The notes beneath the pieces were generated by a model. That model made no database searches, had not been told where the DNA came from, and saw only the letters and a list, made by a program, of their open reading frames with translations. Shown here piece by piece: positions 26,469 through 35,319 of a DNA stretch of 62,190 bases. The position numbers were made by a program, and so were the translations under genes. Numbering within the stretch: the stretch's first letter is position 1; each line of letters starts with the position of its first letter. The stretch comes from Paenibacillaceae bacterium. GTDB taxonomy: Bacteria; Bacillota; Bacilli; Paenibacillales; CANHGK01. The stretch lies in the NCBI GenBank assembly GCA_947460235.1, contig CANHGK010000016.1, positions 1 to 62,190 of the forward strand. The letters are read 5' to 3'.

Positions 26469-26573
26469 AGACCTTTGCCAACGGCAAAGGTCTTGCAAAC
26501 AACACAAATGTTGCAACAACGCCGGGGTATTACCCGTATTGACGACGTTGTTATGACTTGCTACTCCCCTTTG
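26469..26573 (-). promoter_or_regulatory. yybP-ykoY manganese riboswitch
   Basis: The minus strand shows the family signatures in order: CAAAGGGGAGTAGC, ACGTCGTCAATACG, CCCCGGCGT, and GCAAGACCTTTG closing P1 (26568-26573 with 26485-26490). The two internal loops hold the Mn2+ site in known structures. The 3' strand of P1 (26483-26493) can instead pair with 26469-26479, giving a switch with the terminator downstream. It lies between cimA and the TerC gene, both on the minus strand. Confidence 0.93.
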
Positions 26574-26623
26574 AGGTAATCATAAATGGGGGATTGGTTT
26601 TTGTCTATTGTCAAAGTTGTGAA

Positions 26624-28192
26624 CTATTTATTAGTTAATGCATATCGAATCGAGTCAACGAGCGCTTCCCAACTTGCATCAATGACATTTTCAGATACGC
26701 CTACTGTATTCCAAACATTATGGCTGTCCGTGGTTTCGATAAGGACACGGACTTTAGCAGCGGTCGCATCGGCTTCATTAAGGACGCGTACTTTATAATC
26801 AGACAAATGAAAGTCCTTAATTTCAGGATAGTACGGAGTTAAGGCTTTGCGTAATGCATTATCAAGTGCATTGACTGGTCCGTGACCTTCTGCTGCTGTA
26901 TATACCGTTTCGCCTTTGACGTGAAGTTTCAAGATTGCTTCGGACACGCCTTCTTGACCGCCGGTTTTCTCTACAATAATTTTGTAATGTTGCAATGTAA
27001 AGAATAATTCAGGTTCACCAAATGCTTCGCGGAGTAGTAATTCGAGCGATGCGTCTGCACCTTCGAACTGATAACCTTGATGTTCCATTTGTTTGATTTT
27101 ATCGATGATTGCACGGGCTTGAGCTTGTTCCCAATCGACACCCATATTTAATTCTTGTGCCTTAAATAAAATATTCGATTGTCCTGCTAATTCGGATACG
27201 AGTACTCGTTGTTGGTTTCCAACGAGCGTCGGATCCAAATGCTCGTAAGTCTTCGGATGTTTCAAAATCGCAGATACGTGAATTCCACCCTTATGAGCAA
27301 ATGCCGCAGGTCCAACATACGGTTGATTGACAGGCATATGTAAATTGGCAACTTCATTGACGTAACGTGCGGTCTGTGTCAAATTAGCAAGTTGATCCGT
27401 GCCGATACATTCATAGCCAAGTTTCAATTGTAAATTTGGAATCACTGAGCAAAGATTTGCGTTGCCGCAACGTTCACCAATACCGTTCATTGTTCCTTGA
27501 ACTTGACGTGCACCTGCTTGAATGGCAGCGAGGCTGTTTGCGACTGCTAGTTCACTGTCATTATGTGCGTGAATTCCTACGGAACAAGCAATCGTGTTTT
27601 TGACGGTGGTTACAATTGAAGTGATTTCACCTGGTAAGGATCCGCCGTTCGTATCGCAAAGGACAACCCAACTCGCTCCAGCACGTTCTGCCGCACGAAT
27701 CGTGTTCAGTGCATATTCGGAATTATGTTTATATCCATCAAAGAAATGTTCTGCATCATAAATGACTTCGAGTCCGCATTCTTTCAAAAAGGAAACGGAA
27801 TCAGCGATCATGGCAATATTTTCTTCGAGTGTCGTTTGCAATGCTGTGGTTACATGGAAATCCCAGGACTTCCCGAAAATCGTAGCAACAGTTACGCCGG
27901 ATTCCACGATTTTTTGTAAATTGGCATCATCAGAAGCTTTAATGCCTTTGCGCCGAGTACTGCCGAATGCAGTTACTTTTGCGTGTTTTAATGAAACGGA
28001 TTTAATCCGCTCGAAAAATTCAATATCTTTATTGTTACTGCCCGGCCATCCACCTTCGATATAGTGTACGCCGAGTAGATCCAGCTTTTTCGCGATTTTC
28101 AATTTGTCATCAACGGACAGGCTAACACCTTCGCCTTGCGTACCGTCGCGCAATGTGGTATCAAATATCGTAACGCGCTGTGCGGACATCAT
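26624..28192 (-). CDS. cimA: (R)-citramalate synthase
   Basis: A 522-aa enzyme condensing pyruvate and acetyl-CoA to citramalate, the threonine-independent route to isoleucine. The TIM-barrel shows FDTTLRDGTQGEGVSLS at the N-terminus, the HAHNDSELAVANS metal-binding block, and GIGERCGNANL; a LeuA-type allosteric dimer domain occupies the last 130 residues. The length and the GEGVS variant fit CimA rather than 2-isopropylmalate synthase. The start is either of two adjacent ATG codons after AAGGGGAG. No T-box or leader peptide is seen. A TATAAT -10 lies about 35 bases upstream (26-31 of 28200s) with a weak -35. Confidence 0.92.
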   Translation of the reverse strand: MMSAQRVTIFDTTLRDGTQGEGVSLSVDDKLKIAKKLDLLGVHYIEGGWPGSNNKDIEFFERIKSVSLKHAKVTAFGSTRRKGIKASDDANLQKIVESGVTVATIFGKSWDFHVTTALQTTLEENIAMIADSVSFLKECGLEVIYDAEHFFDGYKHNSEYALNTIRAAERAGASWVVLCDTNGGSLPGEITSIVTTVKNTIACSVGIHAHNDSELAVANSLAAIQAGARQVQGTMNGIGERCGNANLCSVIPNLQLKLGYECIGTDQLANLTQTARYVNEVANLHMPVNQPYVGPAAFAHKGGIHVSAILKHPKTYEHLDPTLVGNQQRVLVSELAGQSNILFKAQELNMGVDWEQAQARAIIDKIKQMEHQGYQFEGADASLELLLREAFGEPELFFTLQHYKIIVEKTGGQEGVSEAILKLHVKGETVYTAAEGHGPVNALDNALRKALTPYYPEIKDFHLSDYKVRVLNEADATAAKVRVLIETTDSHNVWNTVGVSENVIDASWEALVDSIRYALTNK

Positions 28193-28316
28193 CTAAGCTC
28201 CCCTTCTTCGGACATTCAAGTGTACATTATAGCATGACACGTTTGAAAAAGGTAGGCGAAAAGATGCATCTTGGTTTTAGTTTTGGTAGGATAATAGGTA
28301 GGGGAGGTCGAAAGTA

Positions 28317-28895
28317 ATGAGTGATGAATTTAAAGTGGCATTGCCTAAGCCACAGCCTTGGTTAAGGTTTTGGGCTCGAAATATTGATTATCTTCTTTTT
28401 TCAATGATTGCGAGTTGTTTATTGATATCATATGATCCGCATTGGATCCATCAAATTCAAAGTTGGTTGTTTGCTTTAATGACAACTTTGTTATGGGGAT
28501 TTCCGGAAGCTGTTTGTTTACGTCTTTTTGGAACGACACCTGGGAAATGGGTGTTTGAAATTAAAGTTATCCCAATTCTGTCGGAACGAATGACGAGTGA
28601 CCTGGCATTTTCACGGACGCGAATGGTCCTTCTCTATGGGATGGGATTAGGCTTGGGTGTGCTTTCGTTGATCATGAATGTTGTTTCATTTTTTGATTTG
28701 CGTCGCAATCAGATGACTTCTTGGGATCGAAAACTAGGATTGTTGGTGACACCAGGTAAAGTTCGTTGGCGCAGATTGATTGGGGTCTTACTCATTGCAT
28801 TTGCAATTGGGCTAATTACCGTTAGTCAATTGAATCCTCAAATGATGGAAGAAATGATGAAACAATCTGGTATTCCAATTCAAAATTTAGGCTGA
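28317..28895 (+). CDS. RDD-family membrane protein (paralogue A)
   Basis: A 192-aa membrane protein of the RDD family, with the Arg and Asp signature in RFWARNIDY near the N-terminus, GTTPGKW between membrane segments, and about 4 hydrophobic segments. Some RDD proteins transport ions or compatible solutes, but most, including this one, have no known substrate. AGGGGAGGTCG precedes the ATG. Another RDD protein of exactly 192 residues is encoded at 61327. Confidence 0.88.
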   Translation: MSDEFKVALPKPQPWLRFWARNIDYLLFSMIASCLLISYDPHWIHQIQSWLFALMTTLLWGFPEAVCLRLFGTTPGKWVFEIKVIPILSERMTSDLAFSRTRMVLLYGMGLGLGVLSLIMNVVSFFDLRRNQMTSWDRKLGLLVTPGKVRWRRLIGVLLIAFAIGLITVSQLNPQMMEEMMKQSGIPIQNLG

Positions 28896-28961
28896 TATTT
28901 TTGCATATTCATAGTAAAATAAACTTAGTAAGCCAATACATCGATGGAAAGAAGGGATGAC

Positions 28962-29189
28962 ATGAATCCGGAACTAGTGCGATTTGTACGGCGTAAATAT
29001 CCGATCGGTCAAACCGTTTCTGTCGGAAGTTTGTTATATATGTATCCTGCACGTGTTGTTGCGCATTTGGATGATGGATCCATTAAATTGGAAGTTCAGA
29101 CCCCAACCGGTATGCAACAAAAGGTGATTACATTAGAAGATGAAGAAGATTATGTGGATCCGGCAGAAGAGCGGTACTACGGCAGATAA
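28962..29189 (+). CDS. Small acidic protein of unknown function
   Basis: A 75-aa protein I do not recognise. It is basic at the N-terminus (FVRRKYPIG) and strongly acidic at the C-terminus (LEDEEDYVDPAEER), with a predicted small beta-rich centre (VGSLLYMYPARVVAHLDDGSIKLEVQT) that could be an SH3-like barrel. The start is ATG 28962, preceded by AGAAGGGATG; an ATG at 28944 lies upstream of that site. A -10-like TAAAAT lies before it. Confidence 0.65.
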   Translation: MNPELVRFVRRKYPIGQTVSVGSLLYMYPARVVAHLDDGSIKLEVQTPTGMQQKVITLEDEEDYVDPAEERYYGR

Positions 29190-29296
29190 AAAGCCGCTAG
29201 GCCGCTTGTTTGCTTTCAGCGACGGAAGAACGTAAAATTTAATTTTGAGATTACAGCATCCGATGAGGATTGTTCATTTTAGGGAGGATATTAGTC

Positions 29297-29656
29297 ATGT
29301 CAACGCAACCAACCAAGTCATTGCATCCAATGCCGAATCCGCATCCAGATCGCAATTATACGGTCGAAATTGAAAGTCCGGAATTTACAGCACTATGCCC
29401 AGCTACTGGACAACCTGATTTTGCAACGATAAAATTTGAATATACGCCTGGTGCGTTTATTTGTGAATTGAAGTCGCTCAAGTTGTATCTTTGGAGTTTT
29501 CGGGACGAAGGACATTTCCACGAAGATGTCACAAATATCATTTTAAAAGATTTTGTAAAAGAAATTCAGCCAAAGTGGTTAAAAGTGACAGGAGTTTTTA
29601 ATGTACGTGGTGGAATATATACTAAGGTAACTTCTGAATATAAAGCAGAGGAGTAA
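29297..29656 (+). CDS. queF: NADPH-dependent 7-cyano-7-deazaguanine reductase
   Basis: A 119-aa single-domain QueF, which reduces preQ0 to preQ1 in queuosine synthesis. The catalytic cysteine sits in LCPATGQPDF, and the QueF signature ELKSLKLYLWSFRDEGHFHED, containing the substrate-binding Glu and His, follows. The start ATG 29297 is preceded by GGGAGG. It is unlinked from queE and queC, which lie 15 kb away. No preQ1 riboswitch is recognisable in the leader. Confidence 0.95.
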   Translation: MSTQPTKSLHPMPNPHPDRNYTVEIESPEFTALCPATGQPDFATIKFEYTPGAFICELKSLKLYLWSFRDEGHFHEDVTNIILKDFVKEIQPKWLKVTGVFNVRGGIYTKVTSEYKAEE

Positions 29657-29661
29657 TCCGG

Positions 29662-30366
29662 ATGCGTCGAGTCGCGGTAATATTGGCAGGTGGCAAGAAC
29701 GAACGGTTTGGCGGAGGGGTAAAAGCTCTTCAAGAATGGAACGGTGAACCATTAATTGTTCATACTGTTTGTGAAGCCAGTTTCTGGGCAGATCATGTGG
29801 TTGTCATTACAAACCAAATAGAAGTTGGTGAAGCGCTCGCTAAATCGCCCGCGCTTACTTATGTTGAATTTGATTTGATGATGGATGATCGGCCGTTTGA
29901 AGGACCGTTAACTGCATACGCTCAAGCATGGGAGTATATTCGCGATCAAATCGATATTCCATTTACACGGATTTGGTTGATTGGTGGGGATATGCCATTT
30001 GTTGATGTTCGCGTTGCGGCAGAGTTAGAGCAATATTTACTGAAGTTACGGAAGACGGAGCCGAATGAATGCTGGGAAGCGGTCGTTCCTTATATTAAAG
30101 GAAGATATCAACCGCTACATGGAATGTATTTTATTGGGCCTGACCCAGATACCCTTCCCAAGGGACTATCCTTTGAATCATGGCTTGATTCGGTACCGAT
30201 TTATAAAATGACAGAAGAAGATTTAATGTGGCCGGACGAGCTTCGTGAGCCACTTGTACAATGTGTGATCGGTTTTAATACAGAAGATGAATACAAGAAG
30301 TGTGTCAAGTTATATCAAGAAACGCTTCTTAGCAGCATGGATGATGATGACTACCCAGATATTTAA
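29662..30366 (+). CDS. MobA-like nucleotidyltransferase
   Basis: A 234-aa cytosolic protein with the NTP-transferase start VILAGGKNERFGGGVKAL, a core DDRPFEGPL block and the metal-binding IGGDMPFVD. This matches the MobA (molybdenum cofactor guanylyltransferase) superfamily, though the C-terminus is acidic and atypical, and no other molybdenum cofactor genes are in the window. It may therefore act on another nucleotide or sugar substrate. It begins 6 bases after queF and may be co-transcribed with it. Confidence 0.8.
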   Translation: MRRVAVILAGGKNERFGGGVKALQEWNGEPLIVHTVCEASFWADHVVVITNQIEVGEALAKSPALTYVEFDLMMDDRPFEGPLTAYAQAWEYIRDQIDIPFTRIWLIGGDMPFVDVRVAAELEQYLLKLRKTEPNECWEAVVPYIKGRYQPLHGMYFIGPDPDTLPKGLSFESWLDSVPIYKMTEEDLMWPDELREPLVQCVIGFNTEDEYKKCVKLYQETLLSSMDDDDYPDI

Positions 30367-30425
30367 TTCGTTCGATCTTCAAACGAAAAATATGCATTTT
30401 TCCTGATGGAAAGGGCATAATCCGT

Positions 30426-30454
30426 TTGAACTTTGATACATGTTGTATTATAGT
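30426..30454 (+). promoter_or_regulatory. Likely promoter of ferredoxin gene
   Basis: TTGAAC (30426-30431), a 17-base spacer and TATAGT (30449-30454), placed about 40 bases before the start codon. Confidence 0.6.
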
Positions 30455-30465
30455 AAGAAACGTAG

Positions 30466-30732
<267 letters not shown>

Positions 30733-30768
30733 TACAGTTGGCGGGCATGTTCCCCCAGTCTGTTGGAA

Positions 30769-30803
30769 AAAGCCTTTTCTCACTGGGAGAAAAGGCTTTT
30801 TTT
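30769..30803. terminator. Bidirectional terminator
   Basis: GCCTTTTCTC (30772-30781) pairs with GAGAAAAGGC (30787-30796), with T7 on the plus strand and an A-run on the left that gives T5 on the minus strand. It serves the ferredoxin gene and the small minus-strand gene. Confidence 0.88.
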
Positions 30804-30824
30804 CCGCGCATACCTGAAACGTTG

Positions 30825-30953
30825 TTATTTGTTGAGAATGATCAATGTAGTCATGACGATCAAAATGACACTAATCATTGCACCGACCCAAACGAGTGCT
30901 TTCTTGTTAAGTTGATTTTTCTTTTGGCGTTCGACGTGCGGGATTTTCTTCAT
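30825..30953 (-). CDS. 42-aa single-pass membrane peptide
   Basis: A short open frame read on the minus strand: a basic N-terminal half (MKKIPHVERQKKNQLNKK) followed by one hydrophobic segment (about 20-39) and a Lys end. AAGGAG lies about 12 bases before the ATG and the shared terminator lies 20 bases past the stop, which supports a real gene. Predicted topology is N-terminus inside. Function is unknown; I do not recognise the family. Confidence 0.6.
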   Translation of the reverse strand: MKKIPHVERQKKNQLNKKALVWVGAMISVILIVMTTLIILNK

Positions 30954-31011
30954 CTGTGTTATCGCTCCTTCACGTGATTGTCATTTTAACCACTATCATA
31001 TATGGAAGTAC

Positions 31012-32133
31012 GTGAAACGTTCAATGGGAATTTTACAATTTGGTTACGAAAATGTTATAAAACCGTATTTATTTCGTAAAGATGCGGAAGATGCGCATGA
31101 TTTTACGTTTAAATTATTAAAAACGATATCTGAAAATTCTTGGATGCAAAAGATGATGTCTACAATTATTTCTGCGCCTACTAATAAAATACTCGAGCAA
31201 CAACTGTTCGGGATGACTTTTGCACATCCCGTTGGGCTTGCTGCCGGGCTTGATAAAAATGCAGTAGCAGTTCCTGTTTGGGCTTCGCTCGGGTTTGGAT
31301 TTTTAGAGGTTGGGACGGTTACACCGGTCGGACAAGCTGGAAATGACAAACCGCGTTTGTTTCGCTTACCGATGGACCAAGCGCTGATTAACCGCATGGG
31401 TTTCAATAATGCGGGAAGTGAGGCAATGCTCGGGAGATTACAAGCATTTGGGAAGAGTTCAATTCCGCTTGCTGTGAACATCGGAAAAAATAAATCAACT
31501 CCGAATGAACAGGCCCTCGAAGATTATATGAAATGTATGAGCGTACTATATGATGTGGCTGATTTTTTCGTCGTTAATATTAGTTCGCCAAATACACCGA
31601 ATTTACGTGAATTACAAAAATCCGATGAACTTGATCAATTGCTTAGTGGTCTTTGCAATCATCGCAAAGTCCTGGCATCCACACGCGGAGCTTCCGTAAA
31701 ACCGATGCTTGTGAAACTAGCGCCAGATATGACGCCGGAAGATTTGGAAGTTTCAATCTACACAATGCGACGTCATCCGGTTGATGGTGTCATTGCAACG
31801 AATACAACGTTGTCACGAGATGGATTACAAGATCGTCATCGGGGGGAAATGGGCGGATTAAGTGGAAAGCCACTAACAATGAAATCTACGGAAGTGATTC
31901 GTTCAATTTACCGGATGTCCGAAGGGAAATTCCCGATTATTGGTGTTGGTGGTATTTTTACAGCGGATGATGCATATGCGAAGATAAAGGCAGGCGCATC
32001 GCTAGTCGAATTGTACTCTGGTTTAATTTATCACGGGCCAACGCTTGCATCATCGATCAGTCATGAATTGATCCAAAAACTTCAACAGGATGGTTTTGAA
32101 CATATTTCTCAAGCGATTGGTGTGGAGGGATAA
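31012..32133 (+). CDS. pyrD: Dihydroorotate dehydrogenase (quinone), class 2
   Basis: A 373-aa membrane-associated flavoenzyme of pyrimidine synthesis, oxidising dihydroorotate and passing electrons to quinone. An N-terminal helical extension (1-45) is typical of class 2. FMN and substrate blocks: GLAAGLDKNA, EVGTVTP, NRMGFNNAG, NISSPNTPNLRELQ (catalytic Ser) and GVGGI. The start is GTG 31012 with a weak GGAAG; ATG 31024 is an alternative. Bacillus itself uses a class 1B enzyme, so this is informative for lineage. It is the first gene of a long packed cluster unrelated to other pyr genes. Confidence 0.94.
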   Translation: MKRSMGILQFGYENVIKPYLFRKDAEDAHDFTFKLLKTISENSWMQKMMSTIISAPTNKILEQQLFGMTFAHPVGLAAGLDKNAVAVPVWASLGFGFLEVGTVTPVGQAGNDKPRLFRLPMDQALINRMGFNNAGSEAMLGRLQAFGKSSIPLAVNIGKNKSTPNEQALEDYMKCMSVLYDVADFFVVNISSPNTPNLRELQKSDELDQLLSGLCNHRKVLASTRGASVKPMLVKLAPDMTPEDLEVSIYTMRRHPVDGVIATNTTLSRDGLQDRHRGEMGGLSGKPLTMKSTEVIRSIYRMSEGKFPIIGVGGIFTADDAYAKIKAGASLVELYSGLIYHGPTLASSISHELIQKLQQDGFEHISQAIGVEG

Positions 32134-32136
32134 TGG

Positions 32137-32991
32137 ATGGACGGACGCGATTGGAATCAGTTTTTATTGCCGTATGAACAAGCGGTAGAAGAACTTAAAG
32201 TCAAATTAAAGGGGCTTCGCAGCGAATTCACTCGCCGACAAGCATATTCGCCGATCGAATTTGTAACCGGACGCGTCAAGAAAATATCCAGTATTCTCGA
32301 AAAGGCGAAACGCTATCATATTGATATGAATCATCTTGAGGCCCAGTTGGAAGATATCGCTGGCATTCGCGTGATGTGCCAATTCACCGAAGATATCGAA
32401 ACGGTGGCACAGCTCATTCGAAATCGTAAAGATCTTACAGTAAAATACGCGAAAGATTATATCAATTCGCCTAAAGAGAGTGGATATGCGAGTTATCATT
32501 TGGTGATAAGCTATCCCGTTCACACGTCGTTCGGAAACACCGAAGTAACCGCAGAAATTCAAATTCGTACACTTGCGATGAATTTTTGGGCGACGATTGA
32601 GCACTCTTTACGTTATAAATACCGTGAGAAATTACCGGCAGAGCTTAAACTTCGACTTCGCAAAGCGGCGGAAGCGGCGACGATTCTCGATCAGGAAATG
32701 TCGGCGATCCGAGAAGAAATCGTCGAATCGCAAAAATGGTTCGAAGACCGCTCAACGGTTGTATTCCGTGTGTTGAATGACATTCAAGAGTTGTATTTTC
32801 ATCGCAAAGTGCGAGAGGCAGTGCATTATCAATTGAGATTTAATGAACTTTTCGAAGACGATGATACCGGTAAATGGAAACAGTTATCGCTCGAATTGCG
32901 TCAATTACTCGATCAAGTGAAGCTAACCGAGCGCAATCGACCGGCAGGCAACGGCATCGAACCGGAGGAAGAGCGCAATGGAAACGAATAA
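32137..32991 (+). CDS. relQ: Small alarmone synthetase, RelQ/YjbM-like
   Basis: A 284-aa (p)ppGpp synthetase without a hydrolase domain. The synthetase core shows RVKKISSILEKAKR, DIAGIRVMCQF, KDYINSPKESGYASYH (ATP/GTP site) and EIQIRTLAMNFWATIEH. A long helical C-terminus (about 190-284) is more than in many RelQ proteins. GGAGGG lies 6 bases upstream of the ATG. The gene begins 3 bases after pyrD and overlaps the DUF309 gene, so it is co-transcribed. Confidence 0.92.
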   Translation: MDGRDWNQFLLPYEQAVEELKVKLKGLRSEFTRRQAYSPIEFVTGRVKKISSILEKAKRYHIDMNHLEAQLEDIAGIRVMCQFTEDIETVAQLIRNRKDLTVKYAKDYINSPKESGYASYHLVISYPVHTSFGNTEVTAEIQIRTLAMNFWATIEHSLRYKYREKLPAELKLRLRKAAEAATILDQEMSAIREEIVESQKWFEDRSTVVFRVLNDIQELYFHRKVREAVHYQLRFNELFEDDDTGKWKQLSLELRQLLDQVKLTERNRPAGNGIEPEEERNGNE

Positions 32992-33421
32992 ACCAGCAAC
33001 GCCAGAAACGTACGAATCGCTATATGTACAATTTATTTATCATTTTAATGTGACCTTCGACTATTTCGAATGTCATGAAGTGCTTGAGGAGCTTTGGCTA
33101 GAAACGGGACGCGATCCGTTATATCAAGGGTTGTTGCAGGTTGCCGTCGGATTACATCATCACAACAATGGGAATGTAAGCGGCGCAATCAAATTATTTA
33201 GTCAGGCAATTGATAAAATTCAGCATTACCCAGATAATGCGCTTGGAATTGATCTTGCCTTTGTGCTTGATCAATCGCGAACCTATCTTGTCGGGTTGCA
33301 GGCGGATGCTTCGAAGGAGTTTCAGCCGTTTCTCGTGCCAGTTCATGATGGCAAATTGCAAGCCCTCGTTGATGAATGGGCGGCGAATGCACCGGAACAT
33401 GGTGAAGATGAGGGAGATTGA
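32978..33421 (+). CDS. DUF309 family protein
   Basis: A 147-aa cytosolic helical protein matching DUF309: FDYFECHEVLEELWLETG-type start with a conserved H-E-E-W pattern, then YQGLLQVAVGLHHHNNGN. The His/Glu arrangement suggests a metal or ligand site, but the function of the family is unknown. It overlaps the synthetase gene by 14 bases and has GGAGGAAGAG upstream. Confidence 0.85.
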   Translation: METNKPATPETYESLYVQFIYHFNVTFDYFECHEVLEELWLETGRDPLYQGLLQVAVGLHHHNNGNVSGAIKLFSQAIDKIQHYPDNALGIDLAFVLDQSRTYLVGLQADASKEFQPFLVPVHDGKLQALVDEWAANAPEHGEDEGD

Positions 33422-33440
33422 GTGATTCGGAGGGATTTCG

Positions 33441-34493
33441 ATGATTGACGTAAAAGATTTGACTAAGCACTACAAGGTACATGTGCGTGAGAGTGGTCTG
33501 CGTGCGGCGCTGAAAAGTCTCGTCAATCGAAAATTTCGTGATGTGCGCGCGGTCGATGGCATATCTTTTCAAATCGCAGAAGGGGAAATGGTTGGCTTTC
33601 TCGGACCGAACGGAGCGGGGAAAACGACGACGATGAAGCTGTTAACGGGGTTGTTACATCCAACATCGGGTGAACTTCGCGTTGGCGGCTTTGTGCCTTT
33701 TAAACAATCCAATGAATTCAAGCGGAATATTAGTCTCGTGATGGGGCAAAAAAGCCAATTGATTTGGGATTTACCAGCAAGTGAAACGTTTGAAGTGCAT
33801 CGTGCGATCTATGAAATAGATGATCGTTCGTTCAAAAAACAGCGCGATGGGTTAGTTGAATTACTTCAGTTGCAGGCGGTAATTGACAAGCCGGTGCGCC
33901 AATTGTCGCTCGGCGAACGGATGAAGTGTGAACTCGCCGCTTCATTGTTGCATCAACCCAAATTGGTGTTTCTTGATGAGCCGACGATTGGTCTTGATGT
34001 ACATATGCAGGAAGCAGTGCGGCAATTTATTCAAGCGTACAATCAAGAGTTTAAAGCGACTATTTTGTTGACGAGTCATTACATGACCGATGTGTCTGCA
34101 TTATGCGAACGTGTCATGGTGATTAACCGTGGGCATTTATTATATGACGGAAAAATTTCAGAACTGATAAGTCGTTTCGCTCCGAATAAACGATTGACGC
34201 TGCAATTTGCACCAGGATCTGCTGAAATGCAAGCAGATGATGGGCCTTGGAGTACGTGGGGAGATGTTCGTGTCGTACGTGTGGAAGGCTTAGTTGTCGA
34301 ACTAGAAGTGTCACGCGAAGCGATGTCAGATGTTGTCCAACGCGTCCTCTCGCAATTGCCGATTCAAGATTTTACCGTTGAAGATCCGTCACTTGAAGAT
34401 GTGATCGGTCAGGCGTTTAACGTAGAGACGTCGAAGCGTGAAGATGATTTTCATTTTAATGGACACGGCGCAGATGACGGAGATGATTGGTAA
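33441..34493 (+). CDS. ABC transporter ATP-binding protein (exporter)
   Basis: A 350-aa ATPase with Walker A GPNGAGKTT, signature LSLGERMKCELA and Walker B LVFLDEPTIGLD. A C-terminal extension of about 100 residues, including an acidic tail, follows the nucleotide-binding domain, as in multidrug or antibiotic exporters of the ABC-2 class. It forms an operon with two membrane proteins directly downstream, suggesting one ATPase serving a heterodimeric permease. Substrate unknown. Confidence 0.92.
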   Translation: MIDVKDLTKHYKVHVRESGLRAALKSLVNRKFRDVRAVDGISFQIAEGEMVGFLGPNGAGKTTTMKLLTGLLHPTSGELRVGGFVPFKQSNEFKRNISLVMGQKSQLIWDLPASETFEVHRAIYEIDDRSFKKQRDGLVELLQLQAVIDKPVRQLSLGERMKCELAASLLHQPKLVFLDEPTIGLDVHMQEAVRQFIQAYNQEFKATILLTSHYMTDVSALCERVMVINRGHLLYDGKISELISRFAPNKRLTLQFAPGSAEMQADDGPWSTWGDVRVVRVEGLVVELEVSREAMSDVVQRVLSQLPIQDFTVEDPSLEDVIGQAFNVETSKREDDFHFNGHGADDGDDW

Positions 34494-35314
34494 TGCGCGC
34501 GCTTCATTGGCTATGGAAAAAATATTCGATTTTGTTTACAACGGAATGGGCTATGATGCTTGCTTATCGTGCAGAAAGCATCATTTGGATGATTGGAGCA
34601 CTCGTTCAGCCATTCGTTAGTATGGCGATTTGGTTGACCATCAGTATACAAGCAGGCGGATCGATTGGTGGATACAATCAAAATGATTTTATCGTTTATT
34701 TTTTAGGTGTTATGGTTGTGGAACGATTGACGCGGGCGTGGAATGTGTGGAATCTCGAAAACGATATTCGTGAAGGGACATTCACACCCAAATTACTGAG
34801 GCCTTTTAATCCAGTGCACTGGGAAATCAATCAAAATCTAGTCTATAAATTTTTTTATGCGGTATTACTTGCTCCAACGTGGGTGCTCGTAGCGTGGATT
34901 TTTCCAGAGACGCGAATTCAAGTTGATTTAGTTTCGATGGGTTGGTTTTTAATTGCCATACTCATTTCTTCTGTGCTACGATTTGTGATTTGCCATTTGT
35001 TTGGAATGATGTCCTTTTGGACGAGTCGCGCGCTTTCCATGTATATGGTGTTCGAAATGTTACATTTTTTCCTCGCTGGACGAATTGCTCCAATGTCATT
35101 GTTTCCGGCGTGGTTGAGCGAGATGAATCAGTGGTTGCCGTTTTACGGATCGGTGGGCTTACCAGTAGATTTGATTAGCGGGCGCTTAATGGGTCATACC
35201 GATTTAATTATTCAAGGTATCCTTGTACTTACAGCATGGACGGTAGCACTCATTGGATTGTCAGTATGGCAGTGGCGTGCAGGGTTGAAACAATACGGTG
35301 CGATCGGAGGATGA
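34493..35314 (+). CDS. ABC-2 type permease 1 (DUF990-like)
   Basis: A 273-aa integral membrane protein with six hydrophobic segments, matching the paired DUF990/ABC-2 permeases. Blocks include YRAESIIWMIGALVQPFVSM and REGTFTPKLLRPFNP. The start ATG 34493 overlaps the stop of the ATPase gene by one base (TAATG), with GGAG about 11 bases upstream; a TTG at 34487 is possible. Confidence 0.88.
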   Translation: MRALHWLWKKYSILFTTEWAMMLAYRAESIIWMIGALVQPFVSMAIWLTISIQAGGSIGGYNQNDFIVYFLGVMVVERLTRAWNVWNLENDIREGTFTPKLLRPFNPVHWEINQNLVYKFFYAVLLAPTWVLVAWIFPETRIQVDLVSMGWFLIAILISSVLRFVICHLFGMMSFWTSRALSMYMVFEMLHFFLAGRIAPMSLFPAWLSEMNQWLPFYGSVGLPVDLISGRLMGHTDLIIQGILVLTAWTVALIGLSVWQWRAGLKQYGAIGG

Positions 35315-35319
35315 GCGAA

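Noticed and set aside
29190-29296. Possible preQ1 riboswitch before queF
   Set aside because: None of the short H-type pseudoknot signatures of preQ1 aptamers could be found.
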